This document shows, piece by piece, positions 9,873 to 18,858 of a DNA stretch of 64,000 bases. The notes below the pieces were generated by a model. The model was given only the letters and a program-made list of their open reading frames with translations. It did not search any database and was not told the origin of the DNA. Position numbers and translations under genes: made by a program. Source of the DNA: Vibrio hepatarius (GTDB lineage Bacteria > Pseudomonadota > Gammaproteobacteria > Enterobacterales > Vibrionaceae). Positions within the stretch are counted from its first letter, which is position 1; each line of letters opens with the position of its first letter. The stretch is from NCBI RefSeq assembly GCF_018860525.1, contig NZ_JAHKPM010000069.1, positions 83,642 to 147,641 on the forward strand, read 5' to 3'.

Positions 9873-10184
9873 AACAAGGGGGTTGAGAGACTGAGTTGAT
9901 AGACCTTTTTATTATATGTTAGTTAGTGCAATACTCACTTTGATTATTAACTTTAAATAATACATCATCCCCCTAGAATACGGCCCTAATTTTTTACTAG
10001 CAAATCCATATAGTTAACGTCTTTTATTCTTATTCTCTATGAATAGCAAACACATCACATATAAACATTGTTTCATATAAGCATTTGATATTAATTGATT
10101 TATTTTCTCAAACCTTCCTCCAGACTGATTTTTTTCTTCTAGACTTTAATAGCCGGATTGTAGATTTTATAGGCAAGGACCCAT
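9873..10184. other. Intergenic region before the second diguanylate cyclase
   Basis: This 312-bp stretch is AT-rich and presumably contains the cyclase promoter. AAGGACCCAT immediately before 10185 is a good ribosome site. No hairpin with a T-run, gene or repeat was seen. Confidence 0.35.
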
Positions 10185-11357
10185 ATGACAAATTTTGCAG
10201 GACAACATCTTGAAGAAATGGCGGACATGCGTTCTGCTCGTAAATGTAAAATAGTACTTTTATGCTCTGTAATTGCAGTACTTATTATGATTTATTATGG
10301 TACTACCCATGTTATCAATCAAGACTACCTGTTCGGTACTATTAACATATTCTGTGCCATTGTTTTGGCAGGAAACCTTTTCTATTTAAGGGTTAACCCA
10401 TCTGTCAATATTTCTGACGTAGTTCTGTCAAGCGTGTTATTACTCCAAACTTTTTTGTTACTTTTCTATGGTGAACATATAGCCGACAGACTTCTCTGGC
10501 TCTACCCCATATGCGCCGCTATTATTTTCGCATGCGAATTTCGTACAGGTTTCATTCTAAGTACTAGCTTGTTCGTTTTAACTGCTGTAATTTGTTTGTT
10601 CACTAACATGGCTACTATCCCAGCTCATTTCGCCTTAGACCGTTTTTTAGTCAGCCTACTCGCAATATGCGTTCTCAGCAACTTCTCGGCATACTACTAT
10701 GCTAAAGTTGTCAGTTACATACAATCTCTACACAAAGAGGGAATCGAGGATCTTGCTTATCGTGACAAATTGACAGGGTTAGCGAATCGTTGGAGTTTTG
10801 AAAGTTGGGCCTTAGGAAAACTTGAACAGGTCAAGGACAATGACACTTTAACTGCGATGGTATTTTTGGATATTGATAACTTTAAAAGTATCAATGATAC
10901 CTATGGGCATGAAATTGGCGATCGTGTACTACAGCATTTTGCCAATCGCCTAAAAAATAACATTCGCACAAAAGATCGTAAAACCCAAAGAAATGATTAT
11001 TCTATTGCTCGATTTGCAGGAGATGAATTTGTTCTCCTCCTTTACGGTGTAAATAGTGTCGAAGATCTTAATCGAATTTTGGGGCGTATTTGTCACTTGT
11101 TCGAAGATAGCTACCAAAGTACACAAAGAATAAACAAACTTACTGTCAGTGCTGGCGTAGCAATTTACCCTGATGATGCTGACTCTATGTTGGAACTCAC
11201 TCGTTGTGCAGACAAAGCAATGTACTCAGCCAAGCACAGTGGTAAAAATCAATACCGATACTATAACCCAGATCTTGCCAAATCAGTCGATGGAGAAGAT
11301 GAACTCGATTTAGCAAAAATAACCCCTTTGATAAAAGCGAAAACTAACGACTCATAA
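10185..11357 (+). CDS. Membrane-anchored GGDEF protein with AGDEF active site
   Basis: The N-terminal half (about 22-170) is a block of five or six hydrophobic helices, a MASE-like sensor. The C-terminal GGDEF domain spans about 185-355. Substrate-binding elements are present (DKLTGLANR, FLDIDNFKSINDTYGHEIGD). The signature reads RFAGDEF (278-282), Ala replacing the first Gly, a change tolerated in some active cyclases. No RxxD sits at the I-site position, where an inserted DRKTQRNDYS stretch is found. It may make c-di-GMP without product inhibition. Its last 14 bp overlap the convergent next gene. Confidence 0.88.
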   Translation: MTNFAGQHLEEMADMRSARKCKIVLLCSVIAVLIMIYYGTTHVINQDYLFGTINIFCAIVLAGNLFYLRVNPSVNISDVVLSSVLLLQTFLLLFYGEHIADRLLWLYPICAAIIFACEFRTGFILSTSLFVLTAVICLFTNMATIPAHFALDRFLVSLLAICVLSNFSAYYYAKVVSYIQSLHKEGIEDLAYRDKLTGLANRWSFESWALGKLEQVKDNDTLTAMVFLDIDNFKSINDTYGHEIGDRVLQHFANRLKNNIRTKDRKTQRNDYSIARFAGDEFVLLLYGVNSVEDLNRILGRICHLFEDSYQSTQRINKLTVSAGVAIYPDDADSMLELTRCADKAMYSAKHSGKNQYRYYNPDLAKSVDGEDELDLAKITPLIKAKTNDS

Positions 11358-11631
11358 ACATCAGCCATAGGCTAATTGACATGACTACTAGCATCCATGC
11401 CGCATACCTAGCTGAGTTAGGCTTATCTTTTTTTGACGTAACAACCGGTTTCATCGCTTTATCTTTCACGACCTTTGCTGCCGAAGCTAATGATCCGCGC
11501 TGTTCTCTCAGCTCACGCCTTTTTTGTGCTTCGTTAGCAACCTTGCCAAAACGATGCAACTGATCTGTCGTTAACTCCTTGTTAGGATCATAACGCGCGT
11601 GTGGGTCTTTGTGTTTTGGTACAATGGACAT
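11344..11631 (-). CDS. Small tail-anchored hypothetical protein
   Basis: From MSIVPKHKDPHARYD the product is 95 residues: a charged N-terminal two-thirds (QKRRELREQRG, KVVKDKAMK) and one C-terminal membrane helix (AAWMLVVMSISLWLMFM). GGGGAGG lies 5-8 nt before this ATG, so I prefer it to the longer frame from 11661. It overlaps the 3' end of the AGDEF gene tail to tail by 14 bp. Family and function are not recognised; tail-anchored inner-membrane topology is inferred. Confidence 0.65.
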   Translation of the reverse strand: MSIVPKHKDPHARYDPNKELTTDQLHRFGKVANEAQKRRELREQRGSLASAAKVVKDKAMKPVVTSKKDKPNSARYAAWMLVVMSISLWLMFMSR

Positions 11632-12025
11632 CTCTAACCTCCCCAAAAAACATACCTTCACAATGTAATTATAGTAAAGTTTTTTATCAATTGCAGATGA
11701 TCAACTTGATTTCGCCGAAGTTCACGCTTTTTGAGCATTAATATTCCAGCTAAATTACACCTTAAAAAAACCAAGCATAATTCTTGCCACTTCTGCGGTA
11801 ACGAGAAGTTAATACTAGTACTGATGACAACCGTCCCTTGTGAACAATTACCAGTAATAAGATCGCGGAATATATGGCTTCGATAGGTTGTAAATAAATG
11901 ACTTAGCATGATCAAGATGAATATTTACGTAAAAAGAAATTAGCTCCTCTTTTTAAAATTTTCACTTTTGTCGGTGGTTTAAAGGTATACTTATCTTTTA
12001 ATATTGATTAAATGAGCCGTTTAAT
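11632..12025. other. Intergenic region between divergent small genes
   Basis: About 390 bp. It contains the ribosome site of the leftward gene and the promoter side of the DUF2850 gene. An 85-codon minus frame (11658-11915) lacks any family signature or ribosome site and is not called. Confidence 0.35.
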
Positions 12026-12517
12026 GTGGCGTTAAAAAAAACAGATAAAGACACCGAGCCTGGAAAACGCTCTAATTTTACAAAAGGTACTTTCCTTAAG
12101 TTATCTGGGGCTACACTACTCGTAGCGCTAGCGGTTGCATTTTCTTCTATACTATATTTTAGTTATAAGGACTATATACACCCTAAAAATGTGTACGGCC
12201 GATGGATAGAAATAGGGACACCTGAGTACGATACCGAGATACTGACATTCAGCAAACGCGGTGTATTTCGTAACGAGCGGCTGATCACCACTGATTTTGA
12301 GTTTGATGGAACCTTAATCACAGTAACAACAGGGAGCGGCAAGTCCGTTTACCAAGTTTCAGGAACTTTCGAGTCCCCGCAACTAAAACGCTTAACTCCT
12401 AGTCACCCAAATCAGCGCTTCATAAAAGCAGGTTTTGAAGACTCCGTTAACAGTGGCGGTGGCGCAGCTCAAAAACGTCGTGCAGCCTTATCAGAACATT
12501 TTAGCAGCAAAAAATAA
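12026..12517 (+). CDS. DUF2850 family inner-membrane protein
   Basis: The 163-residue product has a basic N-terminus, one membrane helix (about 28-48) and a periplasmic domain with the block YGRWIEIGTPEYDTEI...FSKRGVFRNERLI and then ITVTTGSGKSVYQVSG. This pattern is that of Vibrio DUF2850 proteins (from memory). It starts with GTG; no strong Shine-Dalgarno is visible. The C-terminus is Lys/Arg/Ser-rich. Function unknown. Confidence 0.75.
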   Translation: MALKKTDKDTEPGKRSNFTKGTFLKLSGATLLVALAVAFSSILYFSYKDYIHPKNVYGRWIEIGTPEYDTEILTFSKRGVFRNERLITTDFEFDGTLITVTTGSGKSVYQVSGTFESPQLKRLTPSHPNQRFIKAGFEDSVNSGGGAAQKRRAALSEHFSSKK

Positions 12518-12679
12518 TCTCATCCCTCTAAAACTAATACCATACTAAATAGACAGTGCTTGGGTTCCGATTTTTTCTTATTTGTAAATTAGCAAAAATT
12601 TTTACTATGAACATCACTAGTTTGATAGACAACATATCTTTATACTGGGACAAATGTTTGTAACCATAAGAGCCAATTA

Positions 12680-13771
12680 ATGATGGAGTCATCATCTCCC
12701 TTAACACAATACTTAACTACATTTTTGCAAAGTTGGAATACCAATTTTTTATTTATTACCTTTGCCAGCTTCCTTGCTTGGGTTACATGGCGAGTGGTAT
12801 ACAATCGGCTAGAATTTCTGTCAAAAAAAACCAAATTTGATTGGGATGATCTGACTTTACATGCATTAAAAACTCCAATTAGTGTGTTAATATGGTGTTT
12901 GCCTGCAACAATATCACTCGACTTTTTTATTCAAGAGCACTTTGGGATTAAGCTCGGTTGGCTCAGTACGTTAAAATTACCCATTTTTATCGCTACCTTT
13001 GCCTGGATAACAATACGTTTTATTAACAACGTAGAAAGCTTTGTCCTTAAGAAAAAAACTCATGATGAAACAACAGTCCAGGCTATCGCTAAAGTCTCAC
13101 GACTAATTTTCATTATCGTCGGCACACTCACTATCATGCAAGCTTTTGGGCTTAGTCTATCAGGTTTACTGACATTTGGTGGTGTTGGTGGTTTGATCGT
13201 CGGTTTAGCTGCTAAAGATTTACTCTCTAACTTCTTCGGCGGTATGATGATTTACTTTGATCGTCCATTCAAAGTAGGTGATTGGATACGTTCACCAGAT
13301 CGTCAAATGGAAGGAACGGTGGAACGCATCGGATGGAGGATGACCATTATTCGAACTTTCGAAAAACGGCCTCTATATGTTCCAAATTCTGTTTTCAGCA
13401 ACATTGTTGTGGAAAATCCTTCACGAATGCTAAACCGGCGAATCAAGGAAACTATCGGGGTTCGTTATAATGACAGCCAAAAAGTAGAGAACATCGTAAA
13501 CGATATAAAATCAATGCTTCAAAATCACCCTGATATTGATACTAAACAGACGCTTATCGTAAATTTTAATGCCTTTGGTCCATCATCATTACAAATGCTA
13601 GTTTACACCTTTACCAAAACCGTCAATTGGGTACGCTACCATCAAGTGAAAGAAGATGTTTTGCTTAAAATCATGAACATTATTCACCAGCATGATGCTG
13701 ATATTGCCTTCCCAACTCAAACACTTAAAATAGAAACACAAGTGATAGAAGAAGGCGGCCAGGAGGGGTAA
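12680..13771 (+). CDS. MscS-family mechanosensitive channel
   Basis: The 363-residue protein has several N-terminal membrane helices and then the MscS pore-lining helix and beta domain. The pore segment GLLTFGGVGGLIVGLAAKDL is followed by SNFFGGMMIYFDRPFKVGDW, the most conserved block of the family, and by VPNSVFSNIVVENPSR. Length and helix count suggest a YnaI-like member rather than the minimal MscS. It would release solutes on osmotic downshock. No partner gene is adjacent. Confidence 0.92.
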   Translation: MMESSSPLTQYLTTFLQSWNTNFLFITFASFLAWVTWRVVYNRLEFLSKKTKFDWDDLTLHALKTPISVLIWCLPATISLDFFIQEHFGIKLGWLSTLKLPIFIATFAWITIRFINNVESFVLKKKTHDETTVQAIAKVSRLIFIIVGTLTIMQAFGLSLSGLLTFGGVGGLIVGLAAKDLLSNFFGGMMIYFDRPFKVGDWIRSPDRQMEGTVERIGWRMTIIRTFEKRPLYVPNSVFSNIVVENPSRMLNRRIKETIGVRYNDSQKVENIVNDIKSMLQNHPDIDTKQTLIVNFNAFGPSSLQMLVYTFTKTVNWVRYHQVKEDVLLKIMNIIHQHDADIAFPTQTLKIETQVIEEGGQEG

Positions 13772-13864
13772 TTGTAGTCGTTATTTAATGCGCTGTTACT
13801 TGGAGTAAGCAATAAACAGGTCAGCGCTTTACCTAAGGCCTATGCTTTTATCACTTGAAAGCTC

Positions 13865-14479
13865 TTACTGCGCAATCCACTCAACTTCCAGCAAAATTTT
13901 GTTTTGACAGCTTAATCGCCCCAAAAAGACATCTCCTTGGTGGACTTCACCAACGCCTTTCGGTGTCCCCGTCATCACTATATCGCCATCAACTAAACTT
14001 GTATAAGTTGTCAATTCCTGCAAAATGGATTGAGGTGAATAAATCATTTCAGCTACTGTACCTTTTTGCACGCGCACACAATTAATAAATAGTTCAATTT
14101 CTAAAGATTCAACCAGAATACCTTCAATAGAAATAAAACGACTAAATACAGCAGAGCCATCAAATGCCTTCGCACGCTCCCATGGTAATCCTTTACTTTT
14201 AAGCTCAGACTGTAATTGACGTTTGGTTAAATCCAGCCCTAAACCCACAGCACAAAATTGCCCATCATTAACCATAAAGCAAATCTCACCTTCGTAGTGA
14301 ATAGCTTCTCCATGGTAGGAACATAACTGGCTATGAATAGATGAAGGCGGTTTATTAAACACCACCATTTCATCAGGGATTGCATTATTTAACTCTTTTA
14401 TATGGTTATGATAATTTCGCCCCACACAAAGAATCTTTGTCGGTTGGACGAATTTACTGCCGAGTTTAACCGAGCCCAT
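13865..14479 (-). CDS. Fumarylacetoacetate hydrolase (FAH) family protein
   Basis: This 204-residue protein matches the short, single-domain FAH group (YcgM/FAHD1-like). Visible signatures are GRNYHNHIKEL near residue 20, the metal-binding EGE at 63-65, AKAFDGSAVF and GDIVMTGTPKGVG near 165-177. These enzymes cleave C-C bonds in acylpyruvates or decarboxylate oxaloacetate, with Mg or Mn. The substrate here is not determined by context. Both neighbours are unrelated. Confidence 0.88.
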   Translation of the reverse strand: MGSVKLGSKFVQPTKILCVGRNYHNHIKELNNAIPDEMVVFNKPPSSIHSQLCSYHGEAIHYEGEICFMVNDGQFCAVGLGLDLTKRQLQSELKSKGLPWERAKAFDGSAVFSRFISIEGILVESLEIELFINCVRVQKGTVAEMIYSPQSILQELTTYTSLVDGDIVMTGTPKGVGEVHQGDVFLGRLSCQNKILLEVEWIAQ

Positions 14480-14593
14480 ACCTTCTCCTTACCATTAGTC
14501 ACTATGCTAGATGGTAATAGAAATCGGCGTATGAGCGGCATAAAGCAAAACAAAAAATTGAACTTATGCACAAAGTTTTTCTTACAATAGAAA

Positions 14594-14622
14594 AGCGCCT
14601 ATTCAATATTTGAATAGGCGCT
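14594..14622 (-). terminator. Terminator of the porin gene
   Basis: A perfect 13-bp inverted repeat (14594-14606 with 14610-14622) with a 3-nt loop is followed on the minus strand by TTTTCTATTGT. It lies 37 nt after the porin stop codon. This is the expected structure for a highly expressed porin. Confidence 0.85.
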
Positions 14623-14658
14623 AACACAAATGCGTGTTAAGGCAGTTGGATTACTGAA

Positions 14659-15684
14659 TTATAGGTAGTAACGAGCACCGATTAGCCACTTGTCATCATC
14701 TTTAGTAGTATCGTCATCATCACCTAGATCTATCTCATAACCAGCAAAAGTGACAAAATTAGGTACTACTGTATATTCAAACTGTATTGCTGATGTGCTG
14801 TATAGAGTCTTATTGGTTTTGTCATTATCAACTGCTTCGTAGTTAACACTAACATTAAGGCCATTATCCATACCATAGGCTAGCAAACCTTCAAGTTGAA
14901 CGCTTTCTTCAAGGTATGTACTGCTAAACTCATAGAAGTACTCATTCATACCATAAACTACAGCTGCGTATACACCTGAACCGTAAGAACCGTATTTCAG
15001 TGAGAAGATGTGCGACGTTGCGCCCTCATCTTTAGTACCGACTTTACGATCACCGCCTGAATAAGCATAGCCTAAACCAAAGTCCATCATTTTTACATGC
15101 AATGCTAACTGCATTCTTGCATCAAGATCTGACTCAGTTTCTTCTCCTTGCCAGCCTAGGCCAAAACCAACCATGCCATCATCTGAGAAAGAATAAGAAT
15201 TTCTGTAGCTCACCATTCTCTCAGCACGGGCGCCGCCCATTTGGTAGTCATATAGAAAATCATTCGCAAAAGCAATCGGGTAATCAGCTGCTTCACCAAC
15301 GTCGTAGTATGGTGACCACTGAGTGCCCGCGACCATACGGCCCATTTCTTCGTGTGTTGCACCGATATAGCCTAGACGAGTTTTAAAGGAAGTATCACCA
15401 CCATCTAGGTAGTTCAATGCCCACTCACCTTTCATATCAACAACTACACCATTGCCAATATCTTGTGTTCCTGCGATGTTAATACGAGGAGATACGCTCT
15501 CTACTTGTACATCTTGTCTTTGTTCTTCGGTTGAGCTTGAACTCTTATCATACTCACCAACACCCACATCGACATAACCGCCAATAGAAAGAGTTGTGCC
15601 TTCACTGTTATAAACTTCTGCTGCAAAAGCGTTCGTACCACATGCTGTTGCCGCAACCAAAGCGGCTAATAATTTAATTTTCAT
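14659..15684 (-). CDS. General outer-membrane porin (OmpU/OmpT-like)
   Basis: The 341-residue protein has a signal peptide ending NAFA (about residue 21) and then TTLSIGGYVDVGVGEYD, a typical first porin strand. Alternating amphipathic strands, GEWALNYLDGG and RLGYIGATHEEMGRMVAGTQ follow, as in gram-negative trimeric porins. The last residues are WLIGARYYL; the terminal residue is Leu rather than the usual Phe. It should form a diffusion channel for small solutes. A 436-bp upstream region and strong terminator suggest its own transcription unit. Confidence 0.9.
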   Translation of the reverse strand: MKIKLLAALVAATACGTNAFAAEVYNSEGTTLSIGGYVDVGVGEYDKSSSSTEEQRQDVQVESVSPRINIAGTQDIGNGVVVDMKGEWALNYLDGGDTSFKTRLGYIGATHEEMGRMVAGTQWSPYYDVGEAADYPIAFANDFLYDYQMGGARAERMVSYRNSYSFSDDGMVGFGLGWQGEETESDLDARMQLALHVKMMDFGLGYAYSGGDRKVGTKDEGATSHIFSLKYGSYGSGVYAAVVYGMNEYFYEFSSTYLEESVQLEGLLAYGMDNGLNVSVNYEAVDNDKTNKTLYSTSAIQFEYTVVPNFVTFAGYEIDLGDDDDTTKDDDKWLIGARYYL

Positions 15685-16120
15685 AATTTAACGTCCATAT
15701 AGGTTATAACTTTTGTTCATATAACACTCAGAAAACCAAGCTTTTTCATAAACATTTATAAAATAGTACGAAAAAAGCAAATGTGAAGTGCAATTTGTTT
15801 CTTATTGGGATGATAAATTAGAAATTACTGAAGTAATAAAAATATGATTATAATTTAACCTGTTGAATAAAAGAGCTTTTAATTGCTATTGATAATTTAG
15901 AATTAAATCAGGATCAAGTTCACATTTTTTAATATTTATGTGGAACTTTTCTTAAAAATTAAAAAAATCCTCTATCAGTAGAAGGGTTTTTATGGATTTT
16001 TTTCATTTAAACTTTAATAACAATAGACATAATAACGACTTAAACATAGTGGACTATATCTGTTATAAATGTTCCTTTTAAACATCACTACTCATCCCAG
16101 TTACCCAGTAACAAATTTTT
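15685..16120. other. AT-rich region between the porin and the chimeric KS-kinase gene
   Basis: This 436-bp stretch is very AT-rich and must hold the porin promoter and leader. It also contains the 3' flank of the fused kinase gene. Short A and T runs are frequent, but no hairpin with a clean T-run, no gene and no repeat could be supported. Confidence 0.4.
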
Positions 16121-17416
16121 CTATTGACTAACAATTTCAACTTGGTCTCCAAAACGCTGATTAGGTAGAGTCACGATAAACGCAAGACCAGGATCTTGTG
16201 GCCAAACAGAAATAGTTCCTTCATGCAGTGCGATAACTCGCTCGACAATCGCCATTCCTAAGCCAACACCTTGCACTTGATTTTGGGTTTCTCTCGCCCG
16301 GAAAAAGCGCTCAAAAATACGTTCTATATCTTCTTCACTCATTCCTCGACCACTATCAGATATCACTATTTTTACATGATCACTATTTGACACCACTTCA
16401 GCCAATATATTGGCCCCCTCGCCCGAATAGCGGATGGCATTGTCAATCAGATTACGAAAAAGACAGTTTAAAAAAATTTCATTCCCTTGTATCAAATAGT
16501 GGTCTTGTGTGGCATCAAGCATGATTTCTTGGCCTTGTTTAAGTGCCAATGGGACTAATTCAGCAATAACACAGCGTAGCAAGGAAACAGCATCAACTGG
16601 CCTAGTCAAATCAACCGTCAAGCCACTTTCTATTTTTGCCAAAGTGAGCAATTGTGCTATCGTCCGCTCTGAGTGGACAATACTTTGTTCTATCTGGGCT
16701 AGATCATGGTTTTTTTCGTCAACATTTTCTGTTTTAAGTGCATTTTGAGCGTTGAGTTTGATGAATGCTAGTGGTGTTCGAAGTTCATGAGCGGCATCTT
16801 GATTAAAGCGCTTTTCTCTTTGCCATGACGCATCTACTTGATCGAATAAAAAACTCGCTACCATCGCAGTAGAGCATGCAGTTTGGACGTTAACACTTGG
16901 TCCTTTTAGGTCCAACTTATAAGAAACCCGAGTGGTAACATAATCTTTATCATTGTTGGTCACAATCGATGCGCCACTGGCAAATTGAGTCACGCTAGGG
17001 TGCGAGTTAACTTTGTTCAAGTGCCATGCTGCACCTGTTCCTCCAAATACACCCACCTTGCCTGGATAGCTTGCAGGAACATAGCCCGCATCTTCAAATG
17101 CATGCCAACTACTCTCAAGAAATGCACGATGTTGAGGGTCCATAATTTCCGCATCACGTGGAGTGATGTCGAAAAAATGCGCATCAAAATACTCCGCATT
17201 ACCAAGAATACCTCTGCGAGGAATATAATGAGATGAAGCAATTGACTCTTCGTCAACACCCGATTCCCTGAGTTCTTGTTCGCTGAAAGTGGTAATAGTT
17301 TCTAAGCCCTCAGCGAGATTACTCCAAAACGTTGAAATATCTTCTGCTCCAGAGAATCGGCCTGACATGCCAATAATAGCTATGTCTTTATCGCGCAATG
17401 TTACTTGGTCGTTCAT
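16121..17416 (-). CDS. Chimeric ORF: polyketide ketosynthase N-half fused to histidine-kinase catalytic half
   Basis: From MNDQVTLRDKD the ORF is 431 residues. Residues about 8-188 are the first half of a type I ketosynthase: DIAIIGMSGRF, FFDITPRDAEIMDPQHR, and the active-site block NVQTACSTAMVA with Cys181. At about 187-192 the sequence changes to a kinase linker and DHp domain, REKRFNQDAAHELRTPL (His210). A complete ATPase domain follows: N box (Asn322/Asn326), DSGRGM (Asp354) and GVGLGMAIV. The ketosynthase lacks its two catalytic histidines; the kinase lacks sensor, membrane and HAMP parts, and no response regulator is adjacent. AGGTGG precedes this ATG; the ATG at 17428 is less likely. 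Best read as an in-frame deletion scar; activity is doubtful. Confidence 0.85.
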   Translation of the reverse strand: MNDQVTLRDKDIAIIGMSGRFSGAEDISTFWSNLAEGLETITTFSEQELRESGVDEESIASSHYIPRRGILGNAEYFDAHFFDITPRDAEIMDPQHRAFLESSWHAFEDAGYVPASYPGKVGVFGGTGAAWHLNKVNSHPSVTQFASGASIVTNNDKDYVTTRVSYKLDLKGPSVNVQTACSTAMVASFLFDQVDASWQREKRFNQDAAHELRTPLAFIKLNAQNALKTENVDEKNHDLAQIEQSIVHSERTIAQLLTLAKIESGLTVDLTRPVDAVSLLRCVIAELVPLALKQGQEIMLDATQDHYLIQGNEIFLNCLFRNLIDNAIRYSGEGANILAEVVSNSDHVKIVISDSGRGMSEEDIERIFERFFRARETQNQVQGVGLGMAIVERVIALHEGTISVWPQDPGLAFIVTLPNQRFGDQVEIVSQ

Positions 17417-17549
17417 ATGCCACCTCATGGTTATATTTTAATTTTGAATGGGATGTATTGGGTTCCAAATTCAGGGCAAATAAGTTCCTGCCTCCAAGTG
17501 AGGAATAAATATTTACTAATGAATATCTTTTAATTAAAAGTATTAGCTC

Positions 17550-17825
17550 TTAGGTTTCACTTGATGTTTTACATAATACATTCGGGTACTTTTTCAGTAT
17601 GTTTTTGCTAAGAGATTCAACAGTAGGGCACTGAAATAAATCAATAATATTAATTGGAATATCAAATTGTTTTTTAATTTGTCGATGAACCTTACTCATG
17701 AGTAATGAATTACCACCGGCTTCAAAAAAGTTTTCATCTATCGCTACTTTCTTAACCGCTAATACTGATTTCCAAATAGCGATAATTTGATTTTCTATTT
17801 CAGAATCCTGTTTACTATTTAACAT
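17550..17825 (-). CDS. Free-standing peptidyl/acyl carrier protein
   Basis: The 91-residue protein is a single phosphopantetheine carrier domain. FFEAGGNSLLMSK contains the attachment serine (Ser40). The helix pattern and IDLFQCPTVESLS in the second half fit an NRPS/PKS carrier. It has its own ribosome site (GAGAAGG before the ATG) and starts 22 nt after the adenylation ORF ends, so it was a separate protein before the locus decayed. It would have been loaded by the upstream adenylation domain and probably delivered to the downstream ketosynthase. It appears intact while its neighbours are not. Confidence 0.85.
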   Translation of the reverse strand: MLNSKQDSEIENQIIAIWKSVLAVKKVAIDENFFEAGGNSLLMSKVHRQIKKQFDIPINIIDLFQCPTVESLSKNILKKYPNVLCKTSSET

Positions 17826-17846
17826 GTTTTAACGCCTTCTCGTCAC

Positions 17847-18845
17847 TTAGCACTGAGTGCTGAGTGCTGATTTACTGATTTTTCCATTAGGGAGTGTGGG
17901 TAAACTGTCTACGGCATAGTAGCGTGAGGGCTGCATGTAATAAGGCAATATCTCTGCCATTTCTCGCTTTATAGCCTGTATGTCTTTATCACTGTGTTGA
18001 TAAGGCACATAAAATGCCGTGAGGTATTGTTTTTTTCCATCATCACTGCCATCCACAATGACCGCAACATGTGATATGTATGGCAATGCATGCAACTGAG
18101 CTTCTATTTCAGAAAGCTCAATCCGATGACCACGCAGTTTTATTTGCGAATCAATTCTTCCATGAAAGAGTAGTGCTCCATCCTTTCTTAAACTAACGAG
18201 ATCGCCTGTACGGTACATTTTTGCCTTTGCGACCGTGGAATACGGGTTAGCCAAGAAACGTTCAGCGGTCAGATCTTCACGTTTTAAGTAACCCAGTGCG
18301 AGAATATCTCCCGACAAATAAAGTTCACCACGGCACCCTTGCTCAACCATTTCAAGCTGCTCATTTAGTACTAAAGCTTGGGCATGAGGTATTGGAAAAC
18401 CAATTGGGACAATGGTTTCATTAGTATTAGATTGGCATTGCCAATGACAAGCAAAAATCGTCGCTTCTGTGGGACCATATAAATTATAGATCTGGCCTTT
18501 ACATTGCTCAGATACATCGTCGACTAAGCGTTGGGACAACGCTTCTCCACCAGAAAATATATGCTCAAGTGAAGGGCACTTATCCAATACACCAGCGTCG
18601 GCAATGATTCTAAGTGCCGTGGGAACAAACTGAGCAACAGTGACATGGTGGTGTCGAATAAAGTCCGTGAGTAAAGCAGGGTCATACTTGGCTTCTTCGC
18701 AGATTAATGCAGTACTCGCCCCCATCATTAAAGGCCAGAAAATTTCCCACACCGATATGTCAAAGCTATAAGTAGTTTGACTCAATACTCGGCTATCTTG
18801 CTCCAGATGAAATGCCTCCCACTTAATGATGTCTTCTCCGTTCAA
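17847..18845 (-). pseudogene. NRPS adenylation domain lacking its N-terminal half
   Basis: The 332 codons (TTG-initiated as an ORF) begin inside an adenylation domain. Motifs present are A4 (YSFDISVWE), GGEAL, A5 (NLYGPTEAT), A7 (YRTGD), A8 (RIDSQIKLRGHRIELSEIE) and A10 (LPNGKISK). Motifs A1-A3, including the ATP-binding TSGSTG loop, are absent. The frame differs from that of the condensation domain just upstream, so an out-of-frame deletion near 18845-18865 is the simplest cause. The binding pocket begins D-I-W-Q; I do not assign a substrate. It ends naturally, followed by a ribosome site for the carrier gene. It cannot activate an amino acid as it stands. Confidence 0.85.
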
Positions 18846-18858
18846 CGTAGATAAGAGA

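Noticed and set aside
11658..11915. 85-codon minus-strand frame
   Set aside because: No recognisable features, and it abuts a gene whose start is better explained by the GGGGAGG site at 11637-11644.
16121..17416. Chimeric gene as a designed KS-kinase signalling protein
   Set aside because: Both halves end inside conserved domains and the neighbouring genes show independent deletions, so a scar is more likely; kept as a finding because the frame survives.
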